DNA from: Balneolaceae bacterium UBA7797
Lineage (GTDB): Bacteria > Bacteroidota > Rhodothermia > Balneolales > Balneolaceae
DNA length: 64,000 nucleotides
Assembly: GCA_002480645.1 (NCBI GenBank)
Contig: DLCN01000004.1
Location: forward strand, 3,559-67,558
Direction of reading: 5' to 3'
Of the stretch, positions 25,056 to 34,710 are shown one piece after another. Position 1 is the first letter of the stretch, and every line of letters starts with the position of its first letter. Both the position numbers and the translations under genes were made by a program. Under the pieces are notes generated by a model, which was not told where the DNA came from, searched no databases, and worked only from the letters and a program-made list of their open reading frames with translations.

Positions 25056-26912
25056 ATGAAAAAACTCTTTTTATTTTTCTTTTTTCTGATCCTGAGCACC
25101 TTGCCTACTCAGGCACAACCGGCTCCCTATTATTGGCAGCAACATGTTGATTATACTATGGAGATCGACATGGATGTGGAAAATCATCAATTTGATGGAA
25201 CACAAAAACTGGTTTACACAAACAATTCGCCGGATGAACTGACCCGCGTTTATTACCATCTCTATTTCAATGCATTTCAACCCGGCAGTATGATGGATGT
25301 CCGATCCAGAAATATTGTGGATCCTGATGGCCGGGTTCGTGATCGTATCTATCATCTGCCCGAAGACGAGATCGGTTATCAAAAGATCCTGTCTCTGAAG
25401 CAAAATGGCGAGCCTGTCGACTACACCGTTGAAGGCACCATTCTGGTTGTGGAGCTGAATAGCCCCATTAAACCGGGAACAAAAACAACGTTCGATATGG
25501 AATTTAAAGCGCAGGTTCCGCGGCAGATCCGTCGCTCGGGCTGGGCCAATTCTGAAGGCGTTGAGTTTTCAATGACTCAGTGGTACCCCAAGATCTCTGA
25601 ATATGATGAGCGCGGCTGGAATCCTAATCCATATATCGGACGGGAATTTCATGGGGTTTTTGGTGATTTTGATGTAAAGATCACCATCCCAAATAATTAT
25701 GTATTAGGTGGAACCGGGATCGTACAAAACCCGAATGAAGTGGGACATGGCTATGAGCAGGAGGGCAGAAATGTAACGTACAAGGGGGATGATCTAACAT
25801 GGCATTTTAAAGCGGAAAATGTACTGGATTTCTTCTGGGCGGCTGACCCAGATTTTATTCACACCACAGCTCAGGTACCCGATGGAGCAAAACTTCATTT
25901 TTTGTATCAAAGTAAGCCGGATGTAAATGGCACTGACGAGGAAAATGCGGCGGCTATTAAAGCATGGGAAGAGATCCCGGAACTGGCAGTTAAAGCCATG
26001 GAATATGCAAACGAGCATTTTGGCAAATATCCATACCCGCAATTCTCTGTAATTCAGGGTGGTGATGGAGGAATGGAATATCCAATGGGTACCCTCATTA
26101 AAGGAACCGGAAGCAGTGTGCTTGGAGTAACGGTTCATGAAATGTTCCATAGCTGGTATCAGAATGTATTGGGAACCAACGAGTCTTTATATCCATGGAT
26201 GGATGAGGGGTTCACATCCTATGCTACCTCAGAAACCATTGCTGCGATCACCGGCCGTGAAGGAAATCCACACACGAACTCGTATCGCGGGTACGCGTTT
26301 ATGGTAAGTACCGGAAACGAAGAGCCGCTCACCACCCATGCGGACCATTATGTCACAAACAGGTCTTACGGGATCAATTCTTATTCAAAAGGTGCCGTAT
26401 TTCTTAACCAGCTAAAATATGTGGTTGGGGAAGAAACCTTTAAAAAAGGAATGTTGAATTATCACAAAACCTGGCAGCTGAAACACCCTACCGATCTGGA
26501 CTTCATCCGTTTGATGGAACGGGAATCTGGTATGGTTCTGGATTGGTATTATGAGTATTTCGTTCAATCTACCAAGTATATTGATTACGCGGTTGATTCA
26601 GTGGCCGCTTCAGGAAATATTACTTCAGTTACTCTGAAGCGGGTGGGACTCATGCCCATGCCACAGGATGTTTATGTAGAATACAACGATGGAACCACCG
26701 AAATTTTCTATATCCCACTAAGGATCATGCGGGGTGAAAAACCTGCTGAAAATGAATGGAAACGTACGGTTCTTGAAGACTGGCCCTGGGTATATCCTAC
26801 CTATACGTTTGAAATTCCTGCAGCTTTAGAAACCATAAAATCCATTACCTTAGATCCTACTGCACGCATGGCGGATCTTAATGCGGATAATAATTCTTAC
26901 ACTGCTGAATAA
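25056..26912 (+). CDS. Secreted M1-family metallopeptidase
   Basis: A 618-residue zinc aminopeptidase-like protein with a signal peptide (cleavage near TQAQ). The active site is complete: H361-E362-x-x-H365 in VHEMFHSW and E384 in WMDEGFTSY, i.e. HExxH-(18)-E. The GGMEYP sequence of the M1 exopeptidase loop is present near 344-349 as GGDGGMEYPMG. A full ARM-repeat C-terminal domain is missing, so it is the short Bacteroidota M1 form. Ends before an intrinsic terminator at 26934. Confidence 0.92.
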   Translation: MKKLFLFFFFLILSTLPTQAQPAPYYWQQHVDYTMEIDMDVENHQFDGTQKLVYTNNSPDELTRVYYHLYFNAFQPGSMMDVRSRNIVDPDGRVRDRIYHLPEDEIGYQKILSLKQNGEPVDYTVEGTILVVELNSPIKPGTKTTFDMEFKAQVPRQIRRSGWANSEGVEFSMTQWYPKISEYDERGWNPNPYIGREFHGVFGDFDVKITIPNNYVLGGTGIVQNPNEVGHGYEQEGRNVTYKGDDLTWHFKAENVLDFFWAADPDFIHTTAQVPDGAKLHFLYQSKPDVNGTDEENAAAIKAWEEIPELAVKAMEYANEHFGKYPYPQFSVIQGGDGGMEYPMGTLIKGTGSSVLGVTVHEMFHSWYQNVLGTNESLYPWMDEGFTSYATSETIAAITGREGNPHTNSYRGYAFMVSTGNEEPLTTHADHYVTNRSYGINSYSKGAVFLNQLKYVVGEETFKKGMLNYHKTWQLKHPTDLDFIRLMERESGMVLDWYYEYFVQSTKYIDYAVDSVAASGNITSVTLKRVGLMPMPQDVYVEYNDGTTEIFYIPLRIMRGEKPAENEWKRTVLEDWPWVYPTYTFEIPAALETIKSITLDPTARMADLNADNNSYTAE

Positions 26913-26933
26913 TCATTTTTTTAAGTACACTTA

Positions 26934-26967
26934 GGGCGCATCGATAAACAACGATGTGCCCTTTTTT
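26934..26967 (+). terminator. Intrinsic terminator after the M1 peptidase gene
   Basis: GGGCGCATCG (26934-26943) and CGATGTGCCC (26952-26961) pair over 10 positions with one G-U wobble, followed by six T. It ends the peptidase transcript 21 bp after its stop. Confidence 0.8.
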
Positions 26968-26987
26968 ATATCAAAATAATAGATGCC

Positions 26988-28139
26988 ATGGCCGGAAAAG
27001 ATTACGCAGCACTCTCAGTAGAAGCTCATAAAAAGTCTAAAGGTAAGATCAGTATAGAATCTAAAGTTCCGCTGGAGACAAAAGATGATCTGAGTATCGC
27101 ATATACTCCGGGGGTAGCAGAACCATGTAATGAAATAGCAAAAGATCCGGAAAAGGTCTTTGACTATACTTCTAAAGGAAACCTGGTTGCAGTGATCAGT
27201 GATGGAACCGCAGTGCTCGGATTAGGGAATATTGGTCCGGAGGCTGCCCTTCCGGTTATGGAAGGTAAATCTGTTCTGTTTAAAAAATTTGCCGGGGTAG
27301 ATGCGGTACCAATTGTACTCAGCACTCAGGATACGGAAGAAATTATCACCGCAGTGAAGGCAATTGCACCTACCTTTGGTGGTATAAATCTTGAAGATAT
27401 CTCAGCCCCGAGGTGTTTCGAAATTGAACAACGCCTGAAAGATGAATTGCCTGTCCCTGTTTTTCATGACGACCAGCACGGAACGGCCATCGTTACGCTT
27501 GCCGGGATGTATAACGCCGCAAAATTAACCGGAAAAGTGTGTAAAGATCTTCATGTGGTGGTAAATGGATCGGGGGCAGCAGGAGTAGCTATTGTAAAGT
27601 TATTGTTTGCTGCAGGAGCAAAAGATATCATCATGTGCGATTCCAAGGGGGTGATCCATAATGGAAGAACCGATCTTAATCCGGTAAAAAAGGAAATGTC
27701 GAAGATCACAAATAAGAATCAGATCACCGGCGGACTTGAAGACGCTGTTAAAGGAGCCGACGTATTTATTGGGGTATCTGCTCCCGGAGTGCTCACCAAA
27801 GAAATGGTTCAGACCATGGATAAAGATCCGATCATTTTTGCTATGGCAAACCCCACTCCCGAGATAATGCCCGATGAAGCACTGGAAGCAGGGGCGCGTA
27901 TTGTTGCTACTGGGCGGTCCGATTTTCCTAATCAGGTGAATAATGTCCTGGCCTTCCCGGGACTGTTCCGCGGGGCACTCGATGCCCGCATCTCAAAACT
28001 GACTACCGGAATGTTCGTGGAAGTAGCCAAGGCAATTGCCTCTTGTGTGGAAGACCCAACTCCGGAAATGATCATTCCCAGTCCGTTTGATGACAGAGTT
28101 CCGGGTAAAGTCGCCGATGCGGTTCGCAATTTCTCGTAG
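26988..28139 (+). CDS. Malic enzyme (short, NAD(P)-dependent)
   Basis: A 383-residue malate dehydrogenase (oxaloacetate-decarboxylating) of the short prokaryotic type, converting malate to pyruvate and CO2. Residues: AYTPGVAEPC, SDGTAVLGLGNIGPEAALPVM, FHDDQHGTAIV, VNGSGAAGVAI (nucleotide-binding GxGxxG), and FAMANPTPEI; FDDRVPG at the end. It lacks the phosphotransacetylase domain of MaeB-type fusion enzymes. Gene probably has its own promoter after the 26934 terminator. Confidence 0.95.
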   Translation: MAGKDYAALSVEAHKKSKGKISIESKVPLETKDDLSIAYTPGVAEPCNEIAKDPEKVFDYTSKGNLVAVISDGTAVLGLGNIGPEAALPVMEGKSVLFKKFAGVDAVPIVLSTQDTEEIITAVKAIAPTFGGINLEDISAPRCFEIEQRLKDELPVPVFHDDQHGTAIVTLAGMYNAAKLTGKVCKDLHVVVNGSGAAGVAIVKLLFAAGAKDIIMCDSKGVIHNGRTDLNPVKKEMSKITNKNQITGGLEDAVKGADVFIGVSAPGVLTKEMVQTMDKDPIIFAMANPTPEIMPDEALEAGARIVATGRSDFPNQVNNVLAFPGLFRGALDARISKLTTGMFVEVAKAIASCVEDPTPEMIIPSPFDDRVPGKVADAVRNFS

Positions 28140-28166
28140 CGTTTGCTCAGTGTATTACCATCTGGT

Positions 28167-28198
28167 TTGACATACTCCAAGAGTATTCAAAGTATAAT
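28167..28198 (+). promoter_or_regulatory. Candidate promoter with an embedded dyad
   Basis: TTGACA (28167-28172) and TATAAT (28193-28198) are both consensus but 20 bp apart, longer than the usual 17. Between them lies the palindrome ATACTC-CAA-GAGTAT (28172-28186), a possible operator. It would drive the glycoside hydrolase gene at 28266. Confidence 0.4.
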
Positions 28199-28265
28199 GA
28201 ATTAGTGTTGCTTGCTACTTGATCGTATACTACTTTCTAACAAGGAGTTAACAAACAGGGAGAGA

Positions 28266-29354
28266 ATGAGTTATAAGCATTCTAATTCGGGATTATGGAT
28301 GGCGGGACTATTGATTCTGGTATCAACTATTGCCTGCTCTTCAACAGAAGAATCAAGATCAACCTGGTCGCAACAACAGGCCAATGAATGGTATAAGAAT
28401 TATGATTGGATGGTGGGAGCTAATTTTAATCCCAGCACAGCCATCAATCAGCTGGAAACCTGGCAGGCCGAAACCTTCGACAGCGTTACCATAGATCGGG
28501 AACTCGGTTGGGCAGAAGATCTGGGAATGAATGTGATGCGGGTATATTTACACCATGTTGCATGGCAACAGGATCCGGATGGTTTTATAAGCAGGATGGA
28601 TCAATACTTGAAAATTGCAGATAGCCACGGCATTAAAACCATGTTTGTGTTCTTTGATGATTGCTGGAATCCGGTTTATGAAGCCGGAAGCCAACCCGAA
28701 CCAAAACCCGGAATCCATAACAGTGGCTGGGTGCAGGATCCCGGCAGGTTGATCCACGAGCAACCTGAACTGATCGACACCCTGGAAGTATATGTGAAAG
28801 ATGTTCTTGTACATTTTGCAGATGATAACCGGATCGTAATGTGGGATCTGTACAATGAACCGGGAAATTCAGGGTACGGAAATAAAAGCATGCCTCTTTT
28901 AAAAGCTGTTTTCAGTTGGGGAAAAGAAGTGGATCCATCACAACCACTCACTGCCGGTGTATGGAATCCGGGTTTGTCTGATCTAAACAAGTTTCAGCTC
29001 AGCAATTCTGATGTAATAACGTATCATAATTATGAACCGAAAGAACATCACGCTGAAGTCGTCGATTCCTTAAAAGCGTACGGTAAACCCATCTTTTGTA
29101 CGGAGTATATGGCGCGTACCAGAAAGAGTACCTTTCAGGATATCCTGCCCATATTGAAAAAGGACAAGATTTCGGCCATAAACTGGGGGCTCGTTTCAGG
29201 AAGATCGAATACCATCTATGCCTGGGATACGCCCATGCCATCCGGAGAAGAGCCGGAAGTCTGGTTTCACGATATATTCAGAAAAGACGGTTCGGTTTAC
29301 AGCGAAGAGGAAATCGCCTTTATTAAAGCAATTACAGGTAAAGCCGGCAACTAG
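28266..29354 (+). CDS. Glycoside hydrolase (GH5-like) lipoprotein
   Basis: A 362-residue cellulase-fold glycosidase anchored as a lipoprotein (lipobox STIAC, Cys24 region). The acid/base Glu is E198 in DLYNEPGN and the nucleophile is probably E280 in IFCTEYMA, as in clan GH-A. The TIM-barrel strands NVMRVYLHHVAW and MWDLYNEP are in order. Substrate unknown; beta-mannan or beta-glucan is possible. ATG at 28266 is chosen since the lipoprotein leader starts there. It overlaps the convergent downstream gene by 4 bp (CTAG). Confidence 0.88.
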   Translation: MSYKHSNSGLWMAGLLILVSTIACSSTEESRSTWSQQQANEWYKNYDWMVGANFNPSTAINQLETWQAETFDSVTIDRELGWAEDLGMNVMRVYLHHVAWQQDPDGFISRMDQYLKIADSHGIKTMFVFFDDCWNPVYEAGSQPEPKPGIHNSGWVQDPGRLIHEQPELIDTLEVYVKDVLVHFADDNRIVMWDLYNEPGNSGYGNKSMPLLKAVFSWGKEVDPSQPLTAGVWNPGLSDLNKFQLSNSDVITYHNYEPKEHHAEVVDSLKAYGKPIFCTEYMARTRKSTFQDILPILKKDKISAINWGLVSGRSNTIYAWDTPMPSGEEPEVWFHDIFRKDGSVYSEEEIAFIKAITGKAGN

Positions 29355-29917
29355 AACAAGCTCGTCTGCTCTTTATCTACTTTCTGGGCCTGCTCGATCT
29401 TTGGCTCCTCAGGTACCGGTTGATCATTGATCATTTCGGGAAGGAAACGTTTATCGTACATCCTGCGCGCGATGCCATGCAAAGCTTTTTCGCCGCGGGG
29501 AGTGATTGCCAGAAAACCACTGTCATCCTCCGAAAGAAATCCAAAAACGCGCAGATCATTTACGATCAGGTAGGCCAGCTTTTCAGTAACGCCGCAATTC
29601 TTTTCAACCTGTTCGCGATGGGGAGCCGTGTCTTCGCTCATATACACCAAGCCGAGTACGTTCAACTCAGCATCAGTCATAGGGAAACCCTCGCACCCTT
29701 TGGTAAGTAAAGCGTCCCAGGTTTTTTGGGAATAATACAATCCAAACCACCACTTTCCTTCTTTGAGTAATTCCTGGGTAATGGCACAGGAAAAATACTC
29801 GCCGGGGTTCGCTTTACGGGGCTCACCTCTGCTGCGAAACATATTCACCATCGTAGCGAGATCCAGCTCGTGGATGTTAGGCGGATATCGAAAATGAAAA
29901 TCGCTTCGCTTATGCAT
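29351..29917 (-). CDS. Conserved hypothetical protein
   Basis: A 188-residue soluble protein that I do not recognise. The middle (ITPRGEKALHGIARRMYDK, residues 135-153; DLRVFGFLSED near 117-127) resembles a winged-helix-like arrangement, though that is weak. A charged C-terminal tail with two PEEP-like turns ends in SLF. No signal peptide. It lies between the convergent glycosidase gene and topA, 78 bp downstream of the latter. Confidence 0.55.
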   Translation of the reverse strand: MHKRSDFHFRYPPNIHELDLATMVNMFRSRGEPRKANPGEYFSCAITQELLKEGKWWFGLYYSQKTWDALLTKGCEGFPMTDAELNVLGLVYMSEDTAPHREQVEKNCGVTEKLAYLIVNDLRVFGFLSEDDSGFLAITPRGEKALHGIARRMYDKRFLPEMINDQPVPEEPKIEQAQKVDKEQTSLF

Positions 29918-29995
29918 GGCGTGATGATTTATTTAGATGGCTTTATCTGTAACCACCCGTTAAAAATACTTCCCGTAAGCGATGGTGTCAACCGC

Positions 29996-32536
29996 TTATC
30001 CTTTCGCGGCGATCAATTCCATGGCCTTATCCAGTGTTACTGATTCGGGTTCAGTACCTTTGGGTAACCCAATGTTTTTCTTGCCGTGTTTGATGTACGG
30101 TCCATAGCGACCATTCATCACTTTAATAGGCTGGTCCGTATCAGGATGTTTACCCAGATCTTTTAATTCAGAACTTGCCCGCGATTTTGTTTTCTGATTC
30201 AGTAATTCTACCGCACGATCCAGTTCAATAGTAAGAACATCATCTGTTTTAGGGATAGACTTGAACTTGCCGTCATGCACCACATACGGTCCATAACGCC
30301 CAACTCCGGCACGAACTACTTTATCATCTTCCGGATGTTTACCTAATAACCGCGGCAACTCGAGTAACTTTATGGCCAGGTCCAGATCCACGTCTTCCGG
30401 CTTCATTCCTCGCAGTAAAGAAACTCTCTTTGGTTTTTTATTTTCTTCGGTCACTTCTCCAAGCTGAACATAGGGTCCGTACCGGCCCGACAGTAAGAAT
30501 ACCGGCAACCCTTCTTCAGGATGGATCCCTATCGGCTTATCTTCTTCTTCCGATAATTTGATCAGTTGTTCCAGTTTCTCCACTGTAATATCACTCGGAT
30601 CCATATCGTTGGGAAGGGAAGTAGAGATCTCTTCGCCTCCCTTTTCCATTTTGGCATAGGGACCGAATCTGCCCACGGCGACCTTAATTCCTTCTAAACC
30701 ATCCAATGGCAGATCAAGCAATTTTGCTTTCTGTGGATCAATTTTGTCTTCCTGTGTATCCACTTTCGCCTTCAGGCCATTATCACCCTTGTAATAATCA
30801 TCCAGATACTTCACCGGATCCACCGAACCGGTTGCCACGCCATCTAATTTATCCTCCAGGTTTGAAGTGAATTCACTATCCACCAGATCCGGGAAATGCT
30901 GTTCCAGTAAGCTGGTAACAGCAAAAGCGGTAAATGAAGGAACCAACGCTTTTCCGTCGAGCCGGGCATAACCACGATCCTGAATGGTTGAAATTACCGC
31001 TGCATACGTAGATGGGCGTCCCACCCCGCTTTTTTCCAATTCTTTTACCAGCGTAGCTTCTGTATATCTGGCCGGCGGTTTGGTTTCGTGCGAATTGAAA
31101 TTCAGATCCTGAAGTTCCGTGGAATCACCTTCACTCATCTCAGGCATAAACTTTTCCTGATTTTCGAGTGCCGCTTCCGGATCATCACTGCCTTCCACAT
31201 AGGCACGGAAGAAACCCGGGAATAAGATCTTTTTACCGCTCGCTCTGAAATCAGCAGATGTTCCATTGTTCTTTGCTGTGATGGTGGCGTTGGTAAATTC
31301 CAGTTCCGCCTCAGCCATCTGGGTAGCAATGGTACGCTTCCAGATCAGATCGTATAACTTAAATTCCCGGTCTTTGAGCCCAGACTTCTCCGGATGAACA
31401 AAGCGTGAACCCGAAGGACGAATTGCTTCGTGAGCTTCCTGCGCACTTTTCCCTTTGGCGGTATAATTCCGAACCCGTTCAAATAAATATTCTTCGCCAT
31501 ACTGATCTACGATACCTTCCCGGGCCGCTTCAATAGCCTGACCGGAGAGTCGGGTGGAATCGGTTCTCATATATGTGATAAAACCCTTTTCGTACAGTTT
31601 CTGAGCCACGCTCATCGCATCCCGTGCACTCATACCAAATTTTCGGTTGGCTTCCTGCTGCAAAGTTGAAGTGATGAACGGCGGTGCCGGACTCCGTTTC
31701 TGATTTTTTACCTCAACGTTTGTCACCGCCCAATTGGCTGCTTTAAGATCCTCTACCAGTGCACTTGCCTTATCTTCATCCAGCAACACCACTGAATCCG
31801 GTTTTTTCAGTTTACCGGTATTCTCATCAAAATCTTTTCCGCTGGCAACCCGTTTATCATTTACATGAGTGAGATCAGCTTTAAACTCGTCGTTCTCACC
31901 CGCTTTTTGAAGTACCGCCTGCAGATCGTAATAGGTTCCACTTCTGAACTTCATACGCTCACGTTCACGTTCTACCAGAAATTCAACGGCCACAGATTGT
32001 ACACGACCGGCTGAAAGACCGGGAGAGATCTTTTTCCATAATAATGGAGACACCGTGTACCCGGCTAATCGGTCCAGAATACGTCGTGTTTCCTGAGCAA
32101 AAACCAGATTCATGTCAATATCGCGGGTGTTCTCAAGTGCATTCTGCACTGCTTCTTTGGTGATCTCACGAAATACCATGCGCTTCACAGGTACCTTAGG
32201 TTTTAAAACCTCCAGCAGGTGCCAGGAAATGGCTTCACCTTCACGGTCCTCATCCGTGGCTAGTATCAGTTCATCTGCCTCTTTGAGCTTGTCTTTGAGC
32301 CTTTTAACGATCTTCTTTTTGTCCGGCGGGGTTACATAAATGGCAAAATACCGGTCGTCCGGATTGATTCCCAGGTTCGACCATTCCTCTTTTTTGTATT
32401 TGGCTGGGATCTGTTTTGCAGAAGATGGAAGGTCACGAATATGACCCATCGAGGAGTCTACTTCATATCCTTTTGGAAGAAATTTCTTAATGGTTTTTGT
32501 CTTTGTAGGAGACTCTACGATTACAAGGCTCTTCAT
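29996..32536 (-). CDS. topA: DNA topoisomerase I
   Basis: An 846-residue type IA topoisomerase. TOPRIM starts with SLVIVESPTKTKTIKKFL and continues with DEDREGEAISWHLL; the catalytic tyrosine is Y322 in FITYMRTDSTR. The C-terminal third (about 600-846) lacks the four-Cys zinc domains of E. coli TopA and instead has repeated GRYGPY(V/I) units, the form usual in Bacteroidota. The ATG at 32536 is 10 bp downstream of the peroxiredoxin gene stop. Confidence 0.96.
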   Translation of the reverse strand: MKSLVIVESPTKTKTIKKFLPKGYEVDSSMGHIRDLPSSAKQIPAKYKKEEWSNLGINPDDRYFAIYVTPPDKKKIVKRLKDKLKEADELILATDEDREGEAISWHLLEVLKPKVPVKRMVFREITKEAVQNALENTRDIDMNLVFAQETRRILDRLAGYTVSPLLWKKISPGLSAGRVQSVAVEFLVERERERMKFRSGTYYDLQAVLQKAGENDEFKADLTHVNDKRVASGKDFDENTGKLKKPDSVVLLDEDKASALVEDLKAANWAVTNVEVKNQKRSPAPPFITSTLQQEANRKFGMSARDAMSVAQKLYEKGFITYMRTDSTRLSGQAIEAAREGIVDQYGEEYLFERVRNYTAKGKSAQEAHEAIRPSGSRFVHPEKSGLKDREFKLYDLIWKRTIATQMAEAELEFTNATITAKNNGTSADFRASGKKILFPGFFRAYVEGSDDPEAALENQEKFMPEMSEGDSTELQDLNFNSHETKPPARYTEATLVKELEKSGVGRPSTYAAVISTIQDRGYARLDGKALVPSFTAFAVTSLLEQHFPDLVDSEFTSNLEDKLDGVATGSVDPVKYLDDYYKGDNGLKAKVDTQEDKIDPQKAKLLDLPLDGLEGIKVAVGRFGPYAKMEKGGEEISTSLPNDMDPSDITVEKLEQLIKLSEEEDKPIGIHPEEGLPVFLLSGRYGPYVQLGEVTEENKKPKRVSLLRGMKPEDVDLDLAIKLLELPRLLGKHPEDDKVVRAGVGRYGPYVVHDGKFKSIPKTDDVLTIELDRAVELLNQKTKSRASSELKDLGKHPDTDQPIKVMNGRYGPYIKHGKKNIGLPKGTEPESVTLDKAMELIAAKG

Positions 32537-32546
32537 ATAAATGCTA

Positions 32547-33023
32547 TTATTTCAACTCGTTCACCAGAGCTTTCAACTCTTCGGCGTGTGCTTTTGTATC
32601 AATTTTTTCAATGGATGCCAAAATAGTACCATCTGAATCAATAACAAAGGCTGATCGTGACGGGGCTTCAAAAGTCTTTCCATACATTTTTTTCTCCACC
32701 ACGCTGTCAGTGGCAGTCGCAAATTTGTATTCGGGATCGGAGGCCAATATAAAATCTATTCCCTGTTTATCGGCATAGCGTTTATGGCTTCCACAGGTAT
32801 CTTTGCTGATTGCAACGATATTAAACCCGTTTTTTTGAAACCATTCGGATTCTTCTGCAAGGCTAAGTGTTTGCCGGTCGCAACTACTGGTGTTGTTTTT
32901 CATGTACACCGATACAATGGTGGGTTTATCCAAAAGGTCCGCAAAATTCACTTCCTTTTCTTCTCCGCCCTGCACAACTTTTAACGTAAAGTTGGGGTCC
33001 ATCTTAGTTCCGGTCTCAATCAT
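32547..33023 (-). CDS. Peroxiredoxin (AhpC/TSA-type, BCP-like)
   Basis: A 158-residue thioredoxin-fold peroxidase close to the BCP/PrxQ type. The likely peroxidatic Cys is in NNTSSCDRQTLSL (residues about 40-52), where the usual family motif has TPGC-T; here the TSSC differs. SAFVIDSDGTI is the C-terminal strand. A second Cys in SKDTCGSHKRY (residues about 77-87) could be the resolving Cys. It overlaps the OsmC gene by 4 bp, forming a peroxide-defence pair. Confidence 0.85.
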   Translation of the reverse strand: MIETGTKMDPNFTLKVVQGGEEKEVNFADLLDKPTIVSVYMKNNTSSCDRQTLSLAEESEWFQKNGFNIVAISKDTCGSHKRYADKQGIDFILASDPEYKFATATDSVVEKKMYGKTFEAPSRSAFVIDSDGTILASIEKIDTKAHAEELKALVNELK

Positions 33024-33502
33024 ATTTCGTTGGGTTTTTGGATGTTAACCTTTGGTTCATGCTTTATTTCGAAATTGCAGGAATTTGCGATAAAACACAT
33101 TTTATTTGCTTTGTGATGTAAGGAATCCAGTTTTTCGGCCATTCGTTCCTCTTTAACCGTGACTTCCGGTTTTAAGATCACCTCGCTGAAATATCCTCTT
33201 CCGCCTTTTTCTTCCATCATAATTCCTGCCGGCTCATCCCGATAACCCGTAATAATGATTCCTTCGACAGAACAAAGGTGCAAAAACCACAGCATATGGC
33301 AGGATGAAAGGGAGGCCAGAAAAAGCTCTTCGGGATTATATTTTTCCGGATCACCCCGAAAGGCCGGGTCTGAGGAGCAATCAATTACCGGCTTGTTTCC
33401 GGCCTGAATGGTATGGTTCCGTTCATAATCCCGATATCCTGAAGTCCCGGATCCTAAATTACCGGTCCATTCAATAGTAGCTTTATAGTGATGTTGGGTC
33501 AT
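33020..33502 (-). CDS. OsmC-family peroxidase-like protein
   Basis: A 160-residue OsmC/Ohr-superfamily protein that reduces organic or other peroxides through two cysteines. Cys pairs: SLSSCHMLWFLHLC (residues near 66-79) and FIANSC (residues near 137-143), the first being the nucleophilic Cys of the helix. Its stop overlaps the peroxiredoxin start (ATGA). Confidence 0.88.
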   Translation of the reverse strand: MTQHHYKATIEWTGNLGSGTSGYRDYERNHTIQAGNKPVIDCSSDPAFRGDPEKYNPEELFLASLSSCHMLWFLHLCSVEGIIITGYRDEPAGIMMEEKGGRGYFSEVILKPEVTVKEERMAEKLDSLHHKANKMCFIANSCNFEIKHEPKVNIQKPNEI

Positions 33503-33541
33503 TTAAATTTCTGATTTTGAAATAAAACACTTTTAATTCTG

Positions 33542-33895
33542 ATGCCAAGCTATCATATTTATGATATAAACCTATCCGCTATGAATCCAGACAAGAAAGT
33601 GATCGAATTGATGACCTCGATGGGCGCCGATATCTCTAAATCGAGACCGGTGTACTTCTATTTCTATTTCCCGGAGGAAGAGACGGCGTTGTTGTTTGCC
33701 CGGAGATTGAGAAGCATGCATTTTGAGACGGAAGTGAATCCTCCCGTAAAAAAAGACGGTGACTGGCTGTGCCTTGGTTCCAGAGATATGGTTCCGGATC
33801 TGGAAATACTGGATGGCCTCCGACGCTTGCTTACTCCTATGGCCGAAAGTCTGTTCGGTAATTATGATGGCTGGGAAACAGAGATGTTACTATGA
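33542..33895 (+). CDS. RraB-like ribonuclease E inhibitor domain protein
   Basis: A 117-residue protein matching the RraB family, which in gamma-proteobacteria binds RNase E and alters its activity. Signs: the central FPEEETALLFARRLRSMHFETEV and the terminal NYDGWETEMLL, similar to the RraB closing DYDGWG. Whether it has the same target here, in an organism whose RNase E is divergent, is unknown. An ATG at 33581 is an alternative start. Confidence 0.8.
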   Translation: MPSYHIYDINLSAMNPDKKVIELMTSMGADISKSRPVYFYFYFPEEETALLFARRLRSMHFETEVNPPVKKDGDWLCLGSRDMVPDLEILDGLRRLLTPMAESLFGNYDGWETEMLL

Positions 33896-34101
33896 TCGAT
33901 GAAAACCACATAGAATTACGAACTCTCTCTGAATACAACTATCAGGAATTGTTTGAACTCCTGCATAATATCGATCCATTTAAATATCCGGCAAGGATTG
34001 AATCCGTTCGGCATGAACTGGAGCTCCGTAAAGAAAGAAACGAAGTACCCGTTCGGCTTATCCCTGAAATAGATTGGGATCCTTTGAAATTCTGGAAGTG
34101 A
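33892..34101 (+). CDS. Small hypothetical protein
   Basis: A 69-residue basic protein of unknown function. It overlaps the RraB-like gene by 4 bp (ATGA), so the two are co-translated. A predicted helix pair spans NYQELFELLHNIDPFKYPA and ARIESVRHELELRKE. It may be a regulatory partner of RraB, by inference from the overlap only. Confidence 0.6.
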   Translation: MIDENHIELRTLSEYNYQELFELLHNIDPFKYPARIESVRHELELRKERNEVPVRLIPEIDWDPLKFWK

Positions 34102-34134
34102 TCTAAGAGAAGGTATTTTCTCAACCCCGTTTAC

Positions 34135-34710
34135 TTAGCTCAAACCAGCATATTTACTTAGCATGAACTTTGCCAAGGCTGCCACAACCAAAGAGTGACT
34201 CACTTCTCCGCTCCGAACCAGTTCCAGAAAATCATTCAGTGGTAACACGTGAACATTGATCCGTTCATTCCCATCCAGATCCTGTTCGGCGGTTTTTATA
34301 CAATTTAAAGCAAGATAGGTGTGGGTATAATTAGTGAGCATAGCCGGGTTTGAACTCACTTTTCCCAAACTGATCCATTCCTCAGAACTGTAGCCGGTTT
34401 CTTCCATTAATTCGCGTTTTGAGGATTCAAAAGGAGTTTCACCGGGATCAGATACCCCGCCGGGTAACTCAAGTGTTGGTTCTTCGATCCCGTACCGATA
34501 CTGTTCCACCAAAACAATATCCCGCTCGGGAGTAAGAGCCACTATATTGATCCAGTCAGGAGCCTCCAGAATAGAGAATTCCGCATAGTGATCTTCCGAC
34601 TCGATCTTCATTCCCCGTTTCAACACCTTGAATATTTTAGTCGTATATTCCACGCTCTCATTCGTGGTAACCCACGGTTCAATAGAATAAGAAAAGGAGG
34701 TTCGGTTCAT
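34135..34710 (-). CDS. Nudix hydrolase (ADP-ribose pyrophosphatase-like)
   Basis: A 191-residue Nudix hydrolase. The box is GGVSDPGETPFESSKRELMEETGY (residues about 97-120), matching GX5EX7REUXEEXGU exactly, and the preceding VEQYRYGIEEPTLELPGG is typical of ADP-ribose pyrophosphatases. Products would be AMP and ribose 5-phosphate. Start chosen at 34710, with the ATG overlapping the divergent AMP nucleosidase ATG in CATG (34708-34711); readings from 34746 are possible. Confidence 0.9.
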   Translation of the reverse strand: MNRTSFSYSIEPWVTTNESVEYTTKIFKVLKRGMKIESEDHYAEFSILEAPDWINIVALTPERDIVLVEQYRYGIEEPTLELPGGVSDPGETPFESSKRELMEETGYSSEEWISLGKVSSNPAMLTNYTHTYLALNCIKTAEQDLDGNERINVHVLPLNDFLELVRSGEVSHSLVVAALAKFMLSKYAGLS

